A stretch of DNA of 64,000 nt from Periconia sp. R9002 (taxonomy: Eukaryota; Ascomycota; Dothideomycetes; Pleosporales; Periconiaceae): positions 62,001-126,000 of the forward strand of contig JAMAHW010000034.1 in NCBI GenBank assembly GCA_023627715.1, written 5' to 3'. How positions within the stretch are numbered: position 1 is the stretch's first letter; each line of letters begins with the position of its first letter. The position numbers and the translations under genes were made by a program. Shown here in pieces: positions 1 to 11,930 of this stretch. Below the pieces are notes generated by a model. The model made no database searches and was not told where the DNA came from. It was given only the letters and a program-made list of their open reading frames with translations.

Positions 1-412
1 ACGCTTCCCCAACAGTCTCGCGATATGCCCGTAGGTGCACACTTTACCATAAGGTATCTCCTGTACGGCCTAAACATTGGCAAGCACAAAGGCACTTCAG
101 TCAGTCCACGTCTTTCGCACTCTGTAGTTTCATGGGCATCCTTGCCTCGTAAACAGCCGTGTACCATGCCCAAGCTTCATCTGAACGTTCTCCGCGCGTC
201 ATCGCTGAAGATCGTGATGCTTGTTCACTGATGACAGCTCCTGTCAACGGTCAGATGAACAGAGGCACATGCCGCGCTCTTCACCACTCGCTTAGATAAG
301 CATGACGCGGCGACGCCAAAGCACGTGATAACTGCTTGGCATCGAAGTGACTAATCTGACGTCCGTCCATGGAAATTTGAGAGGCCCGAATCCTGTTGCG
401 CTCAAATGCACC

Positions 413-1450
413 ATGTCTCTTGCCGATTACCTCGCGAAGAACTATTTGACCGCCGACTCAGACAAGAAATCGAAAAAGCGCAAGCGGAAAAACAAAGACG
501 GCCTCAAAATCGACGATGACGATATATCTGGCTGGAACAAGGGCGACGAGGACGACGATGAGGATGCGCCAACGATCGGTACGTACATTCCACAATTCAG
601 ATGATATTTATGCTGACTCTGTTATGATACAGCTGGGATGAGTTTGTCCTCCAAGAATAAAAAGAAGAAGAAATCTAAACCCACCGGTGGCATAGCTGGC
701 TGGACGAGCGTAGGCGTAGCCGCACCCTCCACCGCTGCACAAATCGCCGCCGACGCAGCCGCCGCCGATGCAATCATAGCTTCCACAGCTGCTGATCGCG
801 CAAACGCCGCCGCGGCCGAGGATGAAGCTCCGGAAATGGTAGACACGGATGGTGTGTTCCTTGAGTCCGGCGCGCGAGCAGGTCTTCAAACTGGAGCGCA
901 GGTAGCAGCTGCCATGAAGAGGAAGCTTGAAATAGAGAAGAAAGAGGCTGCGGAAGCTGCAAAAGATGGGGGCGCAGGGGAGACGATATACAGAGATGCG
1001 AGTGGGCGGATCATCAACGTGGCCATGAAGCGCGCGGAGGCGAGGAAGAAACTCGAAGAAGAAGAAAAGAAGAAGCGGGAGCAGGAAAAGGCAGCCAGGG
1101 GCGATGTGCAAAATGCAGAAGCCATGAAACGGAAGCAAGAATTGCAGGACGCGAAGGGCATCACGATTGCGAGATATGCTGATGACGCCGAACTCAATGA
1201 CGAGCTCAAAGAGCAGGATCGATGGAACGACCCTGCTGCAGGCTTCGTACGCAAAAAGAAGGCCGGGCGAAGCATCACAGGCAAACCCCTCTACAAAGGA
1301 GCCTTCCAGCCGAATCGCTACGGTATACGGCCGGGCCATCGATGGGACGGGGTGGACAGAGGGAACGGATTTGAGAGCGAGTGGTTCAAGAGCAGGAGTC
1401 AGAAGGCGAACAGGGCGAATATGGAATATGCATGGCAGATGGACGAGTGA
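413..1450 (+). CDS. BUD13: Pre-mRNA-splicing factor BUD13/CWC26 homolog
   Basis: Predicted subunit of the RES (retention and splicing) complex, which binds the spliceosome in the nucleus. Two exons, 413-578 and 633-1450, are joined across a 54-bp intron with a GTACGT donor, a GCTGAC branch-like site and an ACAG acceptor; the junction keeps frame and gives 327 residues. The N-terminus ([12 protein letters not shown]) and the C-terminal block with [20 protein letters not shown] are hallmarks of the BUD13 family, and the length fits fungal members. The middle is lysine/glutamate-rich and probably coiled. I chose the ATG at 413 over upstream in-frame codons because the family starts there. A CACGTG palindrome lies at 322-327 in the upstream region. 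The long reading frame on the opposite strand is a shadow. Confidence 0.93.
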
Positions 1451-2267
1451 GAAGCGTAAAAGAATCTGCATCAAAATGAACCCCATCAAGTATTTGTAAC
1501 ATCCTTTTCTGCATAGCGACGGCGTTTGGTTAGTCAGGGACAAAAAGAAACTTTCTTCTTACCACCAAAAACGAAAACGAGAAATCAACACCCGCGAATC
1601 CGTTCTTAGACGTGTTCCGTTAACTTACTCGCCCCCAACGCTCAACCCTACCACCTCCTGTACCACTCTCCCATCTCCGCCCTCCTCCGTCCGATCACCC
1701 ACCCGGCTCCCAAACAAAAAGAAAAAAAACATACAACAGCAGGTATTCGCCAGTGGTCACCCACCTGACTACTAATCCGCCGGTACCATGCTTAAGTACA
1801 GCTGAGCGGACGGGAAGCTCTGTTTTCATGGTCCTATGGTCGTATGTATTAGACAGTGTACGAGAAGCATCTTATGTACGAATTGTTTTTATCTTTGATA
1901 TTAGCTTGGAAGTGCTTCTTCAACCTGTAACTATCTCCCGGAATCCCCAATACAGATACGGTGGCAACCACGCCAAGCTAGTAGCATGCCGCTTTTTGCG
2001 ATTCTCGGTGAATTTCTGTTCAGCGGTAAAGCTGTGATTATAGCCGTAACTGTTGTACGACGCCTACTCAACGCCGATGTAAATATTTGCTGACTATATG
2101 GTATGCTGCATTCATGTCACGTGCGCAACAGGTGCATGTGTACCCGTCCTGGCCGAGGGCGTTACCAAGTGTCCCCCCCTACCTGTGTCGATACCCAGGG
2201 TAGCAATACTCTGTGAGGATCAGTTTCATATTTCATATTTCATGGCATGCTGCAGGATACTTGCTCT
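1451..2267. other. Intergenic, no gene seen
   Basis: Only short, unrecognisable reading frames. It holds the 3' region of BUD13 and the 3' region of the truncated hydrolase gene that ends at 2268. Base composition becomes more AT-rich after about 1850, marking the entry to the accessory stretch. Confidence 0.6.
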
Positions 2268-2885
2268 TCATTTTTTTTGAACTATTAGGAGGGGGTCCAC
2301 CTCGAACAAAAACGTGATCTCGTTGAGCATTTCAGAGCCTTTGATCAGATTGATAGCAAATTGGCTCGGTCCCGGGCTGTTACTATCTTGGGACAGCAAG
2401 ACCGTTTCCTTTCTAATGCCAAGATGCGGCGTTCCGAGGAATAGGATTCTATAAGTCGATATGTAGATGGATCGGAGGTGCTGAACAGCCTTACTTCGTT
2501 TCGAGTTGGAATATACAAGTGCTCTCTTGACCAGAAGGCCTCCAACACCATGGCATACGAAGATGATAGGCCGAGTAGAAGCGTTATCCAGTTGGCGGTT
2601 CGCAGTTAGTTCGGCGACGAGCGTCTGTGCTTGAGCGAGTATGCGATCAGTTGTTCCCTCTCCCGGAGACGTCAATGCTGCCGCTTTGTACTGGTAAGAT
2701 AGAACCCGAACGCGGGGAAGGTCGTATGGTATCAGGTCTCTGAGCCAGAGAATGTTCGAATTCTGCTCCGTCCATGTTTGTAGGCCGTCTTCCAGAATGC
2801 CATGGATTGCGACTATGCTACAATCGGTCAGTATGTCTGGAAGTGCAGCATCATTCAAGCGCTTTGCGCTAGGAATCTTTGTCAT
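2268..2885 (-). pseudogene. Truncated SesB/NLR-type alpha/beta-hydrolase domain
   Basis: An open frame of 205 residues resembling the N-terminal hydrolase domain of fungal NLR-like proteins (SesB / DUF676-type). Visible blocks are SIVAIHG, WLRDLIPYDLP, RPIIFVCHGVGGLLVKRAL and ILFLGTPHLG. The nucleophile-elbow position, normally G/C-H-S-x-G-G and intact in the paralogue at 5180-6265, reads CHGVGG, so the catalytic serine is replaced by glycine. Homology stops just after the segment matching 'GSEMLNEIT', where the paralogue continues for about 110 more residues; here a TGA follows a poorly matching tail. The first ATG is at 2885, though family members extend further upstream, so an N-terminal exon may be missing. 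It may be a pseudogene or a short non-catalytic protein. The family assignment is from pattern memory. Confidence 0.6.
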
Positions 2886-3228
2886 ACTCCGCACTCAGAG
2901 AATCTGTCTCTCCAAACTGATGTTGGTCTTTGGTAAGCTGAGTGATGGTCATAATATCTAGCAATGAATAGGATCAAAGCTCACTCGTGCAGGTGTCTGC
3001 CTGGGGATCTTTTGCCTTGAACTTTGGTTCAGCTGGAGCGACAGACGGGATGAGCATGCTTCCATCCCGTACATACCGAGCGGACGGTTTTGACTGTGCC
3101 GCCTCCTCATGGCGCCTTGCAGGCCCGGCGCACACCCCTGCCACCTGTGTGATGTCCTACCCGATCCTGAAATAAATGAGAGAATCCCTTTCTATGCCTA
3201 TGTCGCCAGTATACCTGCTACCCACAGA
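2886..3228. other. Shared 5' region of hydrolase relic and P450
   Basis: A 343-bp divergent spacer between the truncated hydrolase (minus strand) and the P450 (plus strand). I see no convincing coding frame. It may hold promoter elements for both and possibly a decayed first exon of the hydrolase. Confidence 0.5.
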
Positions 3229-5133
3229 ATGGCTACATACAACATTGTTTTTTCTTTTTTATCAGTCATTTTCGCGTATATAGGCTTCACTCGATATCGA
3301 AACCACCAACGAAACGAACAGGTAGGCGACGCTTAATGCTGCCTCGAGATCAGAGTAACTTAAGCCACCCAGGAGAACAAGGCTATTGCAGATCGTCATG
3401 GCTGCCTTCCAGCTCCACGACTTCAAAATCAACGCCCATGGGGCATTGACCGCCTTGAACAAATCTTTCGGGCAGATGCCGAGTCACGATTGATGGAGTT
3501 GTTTCTATTCCACTTTCGCCAAACGGGCAGCACGTTAGAACAGAAATTCTTGGGTACAAAAGCATACGGTAGGTGGCTGGACACAACATGTTTATAGCTC
3601 GTGTGACTAACTAGGCTGCTGCACAGGTACCATAGAGCCCGCCAATCTTGAAGCGATTTTCTCTTCAAATTTCAAAGGTATGTTAGCCGACCTTACCTCG
3701 TGTTGCTTGAACATCGCAGTCTTCGCGAAAGTGTAGGCATTTTCAACTGCTTAACTTCGAGTAGATTTCGGTATAGGCCCTCGAAGGGCCATCACTTTCC
3801 CTATGTTTGGGGACGGCATCTTCACCCAAGAAGGCACGGCGTGGAAGCACTCGAGAGATCTATTACGACCACAACTGCAGCACAAACAATACGAAGACCT
3901 GGGAGTGTTTGAAGAGGCTGTGGATGATCTGATTGATCTTCTCAAGAAGGAAAGTGAAAATGGAATCATTGATCTCCAACCATTATTCTTCCGGCTAACC
4001 TTGGACATTACAACCGCTTTCTTGTTCGGAGAATCAGTCAGGAGCTTGATTACACATGAGGCGGCTGGGGAACATACATTTGCCAATGCATTCAACACCG
4101 CTCAGCAGTGGGTAACGAAGCGCTTTCGTCTTCTTGACCTTTATTGGTTAGTGAATGGCAAAGAATTCCGCCAGGCTTGCGATAATGTCCAGACATTTGC
4201 GGATAGCCTAATCGATCGCAATCTCTCTCCCGAGCGAGCTCGCAGTGAGAAGAAGGGCAAATATGTGTTCTTAGATACAATCGCTCAGAATTACTCCGAT
4301 CGGTCAGCATTAAGAGGCCAGATCATCAATCTTCTTGCTGCAGGGAGGGACACCACTGCTTGCTTACTTTCTTGGACATTGTAGGTGTCACATACAGATT
4401 TTATGTTGACCTTCTAACAGATGAATCAGTTTCTTGCTTGTCCGACATCCATCCGTCCTGCAAAAGCTGCGAGAGGAAATAGACTCGGTCTGTGGTACAA
4501 CTCCAGGTCTCACGCGCAGTGTCTTGCGGAAGATGCCCTATTTGCAAAATGTGCTCAATGAAAGTATGTATCCGATATTCTATAGTCTGTGTCGTCTGCT
4601 AAGCGTTGATGCAGCCTTACGACTGTACCCTTCTCTTCCTGTCAACACCCGAACAGCTATAAGAACTACGGTTCTTCCCGTAGGAGGTGGCCCTGACGGA
4701 ACATCTCCAGTCCTGATACCGAAGGGTAGTGCGTTAGCGTTCAGCGTTTACTCCATGCATAGAAGGCCTGATCTATATGGCATGGATGCTGAATTATTTC
4801 GCCCGGAAAGGTGGGAGGAAGAGATGCCTATGGAGAAGGATCCCACAAAACATAAATGGGGTTTTCTTCCGTTCCATGGGGGACCCCGCATTTGTCTTGG
4901 CAGTAAGTGTACACTTATGTCTAGCTGTTTCCACTAGAGAAACACCGCTAACTTTACGGTAATTAGTGGATTTCGCGCTGACTGAAGCTGGATATACGGT
5001 TGTCCGTCTTCTCCAAGAGTTTCCGTCAATCGGATTGCCAGAAGGAGAACCTGTCGAGTTGGTCGGTGTGGAAAAACAGCAAATGACACTCGTGATATCG
5101 ATTAAAGATGGATGCATGGTGAAGTTACAATAG
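3229..5133 (+). CDS. Cytochrome P450, CYP52-like clan
   Basis: Predicted membrane-anchored haem monooxygenase of the CYP52 (n-alkane / fatty-acid hydroxylase) clan. Seven exons give 514 residues: 3229-3321, 3373-3568, 3627-3677, 3765-4380, 4430-4563, 4615-4902 and 4967-5133. All six introns are GT-AG, 49-87 bp, with consistent phases. Residues 3-20 form a hydrophobic anchor. The I-helix AAGRDTT motif is near residues 305-311, the ExxR motif (ETLR) at 363-366, and the haem loop [10 protein letters not shown] places the cysteine ligand at about residue 457. The N-terminal third contains the clan's '[10 protein letters not shown]...WKHSR' block. It is intact, with no missing key residue. Its stop is 46 bp from that of the convergent hydrolase gene, and a related hydrolase relic lies upstream, so the P450 sits between two paralogues. 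The substrate cannot be read from sequence. Confidence 0.9.
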
Positions 5134-5179
5134 AGTGTCTCGAATTAAAGCCTATATATTTTCGGCGCGAAGGTGGAAC

Positions 5180-6265
5180 TCACGTCCAAGTCACTAATTC
5201 TGCAGCCTCGTTCTGTCGCTTTGTACTCAGCATTTCGGAAGCTTGTTCCCACCTGGACGCAATCAGGCTTGGGGCTTCTTTCGAATATCGAATCAATGCT
5301 GCTGCAACCAATCTGTACCCAGGAGACGATCTATTCTCAAACTTCACCATATCACTATGGCCATAAGGGAGCCCCGCTCGTTCAGTATTATCGAGAATTG
5401 GGGCCGCGGAGCTTTCTTCGACGATCTAAGTACATGTATTAGCGATACAGACGGAAAATAGGATCGGTGTCAATATACGTAGTCCAGACTAGCTCCCATG
5501 TCTGTTTTTTCTTGCTCCCAGAAGAAATACACACGAAAATTCTTCACGAGTGGCACGAACATGTCCGTGATATTTTGCAGGGTCTCAGAACCCTCTGACA
5601 AAGCGTCAAGTAGCTGGCCGTTCGAGTCCAATACTCTAGATGGAGTAAGAGCATCTATGACACGCCGGCTGAAAGAAGCGAGGTTTGCCTTGTTGCTCCC
5701 ATTATGTGGCGTTCCAAAAAACAGAACGGCAAAAGTGGATACAAAGACCGAGTGAAGGTGCGCAACCAGCTTGCTTGTCCTACCTGCGGAATATACAAGA
5801 GCCTGTTAATCGCTTAGTGAAAGCACCACACAACAGTTCAATTGAAAATGCTCTTTACCCGCTTGACAATGATGCCTCCCAGAGAATGGCATAAGAAGAT
5901 GATGGGACGCCCTGTTGCATCTTCAAGCTAAAGTCATTTTTTTAGCTATCATCTATAACGCTTCAAACTCTCTGTTCGAAACGAGCAGTCAAATCACATA
6001 CCTCACGATCAGCAACTAGTTCGGCAACGAGTGTTTGAGCATGCTGCAAAATATTATCGGAAGATGTTTTGCCTAGTAGTGCCGTAACACCCGCATTATA
6101 TCCAAATGTTAGAATTCGGGATTGTTTGAGGTTGGTTGGGAGCAGATCAGGGTCGCCAAGCCAGAACCGGTTTGTGCCGGTAGTCCAGGTTTTGAAGGGA
6201 TGACCATTCAGACCATGGACTGCGACAATGCTTTCTTTACTTAGTGCATTTCTTAATCTAGACAT
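5180..6265 (-). CDS. Stand-alone SesB-type alpha/beta hydrolase
   Basis: Four exons on the minus strand (6265-6002, 5927-5859, 5802-5479, 5425-5180) joined by GT-AG introns of 74, 56 and 53 bp give 300 residues. Blocks seen are SIVAVHGLNGHPFKTWT, RPIIFLCHSLGGIIVKRAL with an intact nucleophile serine, VLFFGTPHNGS, and DYIVEESSAAPILDNTERAG followed by HSDMVKFENRSSPGYRLVAAAL. This is the hydrolase module that usually heads fungal NLR-like (NB-ARC/NACHT) receptors. Here the frame stops after the hydrolase-linked 'bait' region and no nucleotide-binding domain follows before the convergent P450, so it is a solo effector-type gene or a truncated receptor. The start is uncertain: ATG 6265 is in frame, but an upstream ATG near 6342 followed by a family-like 'YRGENPLV' stretch suggests an unresolved first exon. 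Confidence 0.75.
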
Positions 6266-8260
6266 CGAACTTACTCTACGAGGGGATTCTCTCCTCTGTA
6301 TGTCTCATTAAGATCAGGCTTTTCTGTCATTGTGCGTTGCATCTCGGAAAAACGCTGTAGCTGGAGGTCTCGATTCTAGCTTGGGCTGTTACGCGGAAGA
6401 ATGCTTGAGTATACAACTATCAGATTCGAGACAGCAACCATGCAATGCAATGAATCGATATTGTCAGTTGCAGAACACGGCGACCTACAATATCACACCG
6501 AAGAAAAAATTGAGCAAAAGTTGAGTAAAGTCAGGTCGATGAATGGGCTATGGGCGAAACAACATCATTGCGGCGCAGTTGGGGCTCTGGCGGTAACAGT
6601 AGTCATCTGAGTGGTTCAGCTTGTGCATCCCTCAGTTCTACGTACCCTGCCAATCACTTCGCTTGATTAACATGTTTTCGTCGGTCTCGCAGATGAATCA
6701 TAAGAAGGACTCCTTTTCTCCCTTCTTTGGAAGCCCGACAATCTGTGTGTCGCCGTAAAAAAAGACCTCGCAAAATGTAATTAAAGGGTGAAGTCCGAGA
6801 TAAAAGATAAGGTGCAATGCCAAAGCAGTCTGGGTGCAAATATCAAGGATGCTCATAATCGTATGTGTCATGTTTCTAAAGAAATGCGAAAAGTGATTTA
6901 ACTTCATGTTGAATCAAACGAGGTTTTCTAGGATGAAACTCGTATGCTTTTTGCGGAAGGATGTCAATGTCAAATGGTGAGGCCATGAATGATTGTTATA
7001 TGCTATACTGCACTTAGCCATTGTTATATTACATTGTAAGTCTTATTGTAAGTCTTAACTGTATCCCGTTTACGGGTATCCGTACCGCGATTACAGTAGG
7101 TAGGTGATTTGTGCCTACGGTACTCACCAATACCCTGGTTACAAGCCTCTGCAAAATCTGCAAACCTTTCTACACCAGTAGGTTATTGCTGGGCCGCATA
7201 CTACCGCTCCTTTAACAATCCTGGCGCTTACAAGGGGGTGGTGCAGTACTTTCAAACTGGTTACAGTAAGTAAGCAAGATCACCGAATACGGAATTTAGC
7301 ATCACTAATACCCAAATACCGGATATTTTCAAACGGCGAGTCGGACAAGAAAATCTGTTTTCTCCTTGTCGACTACCTAGACAGGAGTGTCTATTACTAG
7401 CATCGGATTGCAGGTTCCAGACTTCAGAATTCGCGCTACAGCTAATCCAATATAGCGTGAAGTTCCCCGAACAACAATCTGTACACAGAACACGCAGAAC
7501 GGGTTTTAGGGGTGGAAATGGATTAAGATTGTTAGGCGGCTCATGGATTTGCACTTGATCTGTCTCATCCTCCTCTTATCCCATACCTTAGGTCTTGTTT
7601 TTTGAATTGCACTTGCCGTAATGACACGCTGTCTGTCGTCGACAAGTTCGTCAACAGCTCGCACAAGACTAGGCCAGGAACGAATCGGCCGTTGTCCTGT
7701 AGGCGTCAGCAATTCGAAATACTGTCTCGCGTTTGCGCGCTACTCAGCTAGCTGCTATACAGATAAATTAAACCATAACACGACTTATTATATTTTCGCG
7801 ATTTCGCTTCTTGCTCTTTCCAAAGGCTACGTTATTAAGATTGCCTCAACAGATGGCGTAGCCCCCACGGTGTACCTAGGTACGTACTTGTCCTTGTCCC
7901 TCTTATTACCACTAGGCATTGGCCAGGTCAGCAAGCGCGACGAGCAGACAAATTTTGGTCATGGCTTGCGCAGATTTCGCAGCGTTTGCGCGATACGAAG
8001 CTGTATCTTTTACGCCTGCATGGCAGCAGCAGACTAGTTTGCTGGCTGCTAGAGAGCATAGTCCACTAGCTTCCTACACGACTAAGCCTCGCTCTGCATC
8101 TATCCTTTCTCTTTTCCCTTGTTCCCTACGCAAATGATGAGACAACTACCCCGCTACGAGTACACAATTAGATGGATAAACATTCTTCTAGAAGAGCTAG
8201 TTAAGAAATAAAGTTACGGGTAGTATTGGTGATAATAAAAGAGCTTAATTGGGTATTTAG
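6266..8260. other. Gene-free AT-rich accessory DNA
   Basis: No gene recognised. Two direct copies of a TTACAGTAxGTAxG-like motif occur near 7091 and 7261. A palindrome GTACCTAGGTAC lies near 7874-7885. Frames at 7506-7712 (minus) and 7621-8037 (plus) look partly protein-like but match nothing I know; they may be decayed transposon DNA belonging to the relic immediately downstream. Confidence 0.45.
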
Positions 8261-8386
8261 CGCTATAAGAACTGTGGAAAGACTAGGCACTACGTCCAAA
8301 CATGTAGGAAGGATATAGAAGAATCTTCTAACGCTAAGCTAGGTGATCTAGACAGTGGATCACTTACTAAGTGCGATGAGGATTGA
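8261..8386 (+). mobile_element. Relic of pogo-type transposase C-terminus
   Basis: A 41-codon open stretch ending in TGA resembles the C-terminal zinc knuckle of fungal pogo/DDE1 transposases (C-x2-CGKTGH-x4-C followed by an acidic serine-rich tail). Here it reads YKNCGKTRHYVQTC and then DIEESS. The first zinc cysteine is tyrosine (TAT instead of TGT) and the usual GH glycine is arginine (AGG instead of GGG); both are G-to-A changes of the kind left by repeat-induced point mutation. No intact transposase or clear terminal repeats were found, so this is a degraded fragment. The family call rests on motif memory only. Confidence 0.45.
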
Positions 8387-8421
8387 TCTTGAAATTGCCA
8401 AGGTTGTGATACTGAGCAATC

Positions 8422-9520
<1,099 letters not shown>

Positions 9521-10615
9521 CTTCAATAGTAAAGTTGTTTGATGTTCTTATTCGGTAAACTTCAGCCTACGCCACTATGCTCTTATACTTATAGCTACTC
9601 CTTTCCACCCATTACAATTATATTTGACGTAGACACTCAACTGTTGCATGCAGGAATAGTTCCCAACCATGAGGCTCTGCCCATGCGCGCTTAAGAAGAC
9701 GCAGAACTTGAATGTATAGGTGTATATGCTGGCGCTGTTCTCAAAATGTAATGACATAGCTCAGCAAACGTGGTATAATATAAGTGGATAGGAATGGACT
9801 GTTCAATGCTCCTTGATAGCCATAAAAAGGGCGTCCAAATTGAAACCAATAAGACTGGAAGACGTACAAGCGTTCGAGCGGGGAAGAATCCGACGCAACG
9901 GTTCAAGCGGGGAAGAATCCGACGGAACCAGTCAAGCGCACAGGAGTTCAAAGCCGTAGAGCCTGATGAGATTAAGAGCAATTCGATTACGGTGGTAACA
10001 ATGCTATTACGTGGCGAGGTATGCGGTTGTTTGATACATTGTAGGAGAGCTGGCTGGTCTGGCTACAGCGCAAACCTTACTGAGAGACGTACACAATTGT
10101 CCAGCTTGAGTATTTATGTTATAAAGATACTAACCGAGGCGCCTAACGCGTAAATTATAAAGCGGGACGGGGAGCGGCAACGGGACACTAGCCTTAGCCC
10201 CTCCATGCACAACTTTGGTGCATAGTCCTGGTCCCATGTCCAATCCCATCTTGATCCATCTGCCGCGGAAGTTATCACTAATGCGTTATCATTTTTGGAG
10301 CAACGTGTTGCACGTTTATTTGCTAATAAGCAGCGCTTAACTATTGTCTGCATGCGTAAGCGAGCTGCGAACACAGAATGGAAAAGCTTAGCTTAAATTG
10401 CTTAACGTGTTCTATCACTACATTGCTTGTTTAGTTAGACGGCTTACTTTGTACCTGCGTTGTATATTTGTATGTTAGAATCACGTGACCAACAGTTACT
10501 CGTGTGCACGTCCCAGCCACGGACGTTACCTTGAGATTCCAAATCAGTGTTGATAAAGTGACTGATTTCACCAATCAATTGCGAAGAAGAAGACACTTTA
10601 ATACCCTTCACGGAG
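9521..10615. other. Non-coding stretch with a small direct repeat
   Basis: No supported gene. A direct repeat of about 30 bp sharing AGCGGGGAAGAATCCGACG occurs twice between about 9877 and 9925, with a weaker third start nearby. A CACGTG palindrome lies at about 10483-10488. Frames here look random. Confidence 0.45.
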
Positions 10616-10876
10616 ATGGGCATAAACGCGGATGAAGTGCTCAGTAAATTCAAAAAGCCGACACTGGCCGGAATTCAAAAAGCTGATGCACCCACCCTGC
10701 AAGCAATTTGTGCCACGATTTTCGTGGTGCTTCATATGGAGAAGAGAATGATGGGCGAGCAGCATGTATGGCAGTCGGCGGTAGAGAAGGCGCGCTTTCA
10801 TGTCAAAGGGATGGAAGGGAGAGTTGGAACGAATATTCTCGCCGAGTGTTGGGAGGCTGGTGAAAGCGCTACGTAG
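10616..10876 (+). CDS. Small hypothetical protein, possibly VIT/vWA C-terminal fragment
   Basis: An 86-residue frame opening with a clean ATG (MGINADEVLSKF). The segment around 'ICATIFVVLHMEKRM...HVWQSAVEKARFHV' recalls the C-terminal helix pair of fungal VIT/von Willebrand A proteins, where a hydrophobic strand is followed by W-x3-VEKAR. No VIT or vWA domain precedes it, so if the resemblance is real this is a terminal fragment of a decayed gene. It could equally be a lineage-specific small protein. Support is weak. Confidence 0.35.
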   Translation: MGINADEVLSKFKKPTLAGIQKADAPTLQAICATIFVVLHMEKRMMGEQHVWQSAVEKARFHVKGMEGRVGTNILAECWEAGESAT

Positions 10877-11930
10877 AGTTGAAGCTGATCGTCATATAGT
10901 TACTTTCTGAGATGAACAAAATTGTATAGTCGCTGGCACAGCCGTATTTCCATGTGACATTCACGATATTTGCATGTCATGTTTTCGAAGAAATGAAACT
11001 GACGATACTGATTCTTCGCTGCTTCGCCCCTGTTCATGTCACGCCCTGCTCGAGAAGCATGACCGACCTGTGCCCGTCCCTAATATTGCGCTGAAGGCGA
11101 GATCAATATCAGTCTACAATGTTGTATTTTATCCAGAAAATAAAAACGAGCCTTGCTGACATCTCCCGGTGGATTACAGCCGGTGTCTTAACTAGTTGAT
11201 AGACACATCAAAACTACATGGCGGGAACCAAAAACAGGCCGGACAAGTTGTCACGAGCGTGATGGCTGGTAACGCATCCAACTCCCCGAAAATGATATGA
11301 AACCACCACCCTTTATTGATTATGAATCCAAACTAAATGTAATCGCAATGCTTGGCTCCCCAGAGGTGCCATGGATCGACGTTATCGCTGAAGGAATTTT
11401 GTACACGTAGATTCTAGTGAGTAGGTTCTGGTGATGAACCTAGTATCTTGCGTTCTTCTTTGTTCAAGTAGCGCGATTGGTGGGCTATCCACACAAAGTT
11501 TCAGAAACATAGTGAAGCCACTCACCACTACTCTTGTGATACTGCAGAGTGAGAAAAGAAAACCCAGCCTACACATCGGATGCGGTTGACGTGGAGGTCA
11601 TGTTTTCCAAGACTATTGGTTTCCCAAGATCATAGTAAGGTTGGATTTATGGAAGCAACACCCTTTTATGCCACACTGATAACTCTTTCACGAGTTCTCC
11701 GATAGTCGATGTGAACGATAGATCCACGAACCCATGCTTGTTATAATATCATGCAACAGGCCCGATCACAACAACTTACACTTATTTCTACTTAGGTGGG
11801 TAATACACACAGTACCTCTCATCTTGCCAGACCATTCTGGTAACGAGTGCAGTATCGCACCATCGACAAATTTGATTCTCACGTTATAAGAAAACTAAAA
11901 AGAACGCAAAAATCTATTTGCAGATCGGAT
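10877..11930. other. Intergenic, no clear gene
   Basis: Short random frames only until about 11850, where an in-frame extension of the next gene begins after a TAA at 11841-11843 ('YRTIDKFDSHVIRKLKRTQKSICRSD'). It looks coding and probably belongs to an upstream exon of that gene. Confidence 0.5.

Noticed and set aside
608..1543. 311-codon frame antisense to BUD13
   Set aside because: It is the complement of the Lys/Glu/Ala-rich BUD13 exon; the translation is Leu/Arg/Pro-rich with no domain.
10114..10374. 86-codon minus-strand frame with Trp/Asp-rich middle
   Set aside because: No start context, no family match, and flanked by repeats.
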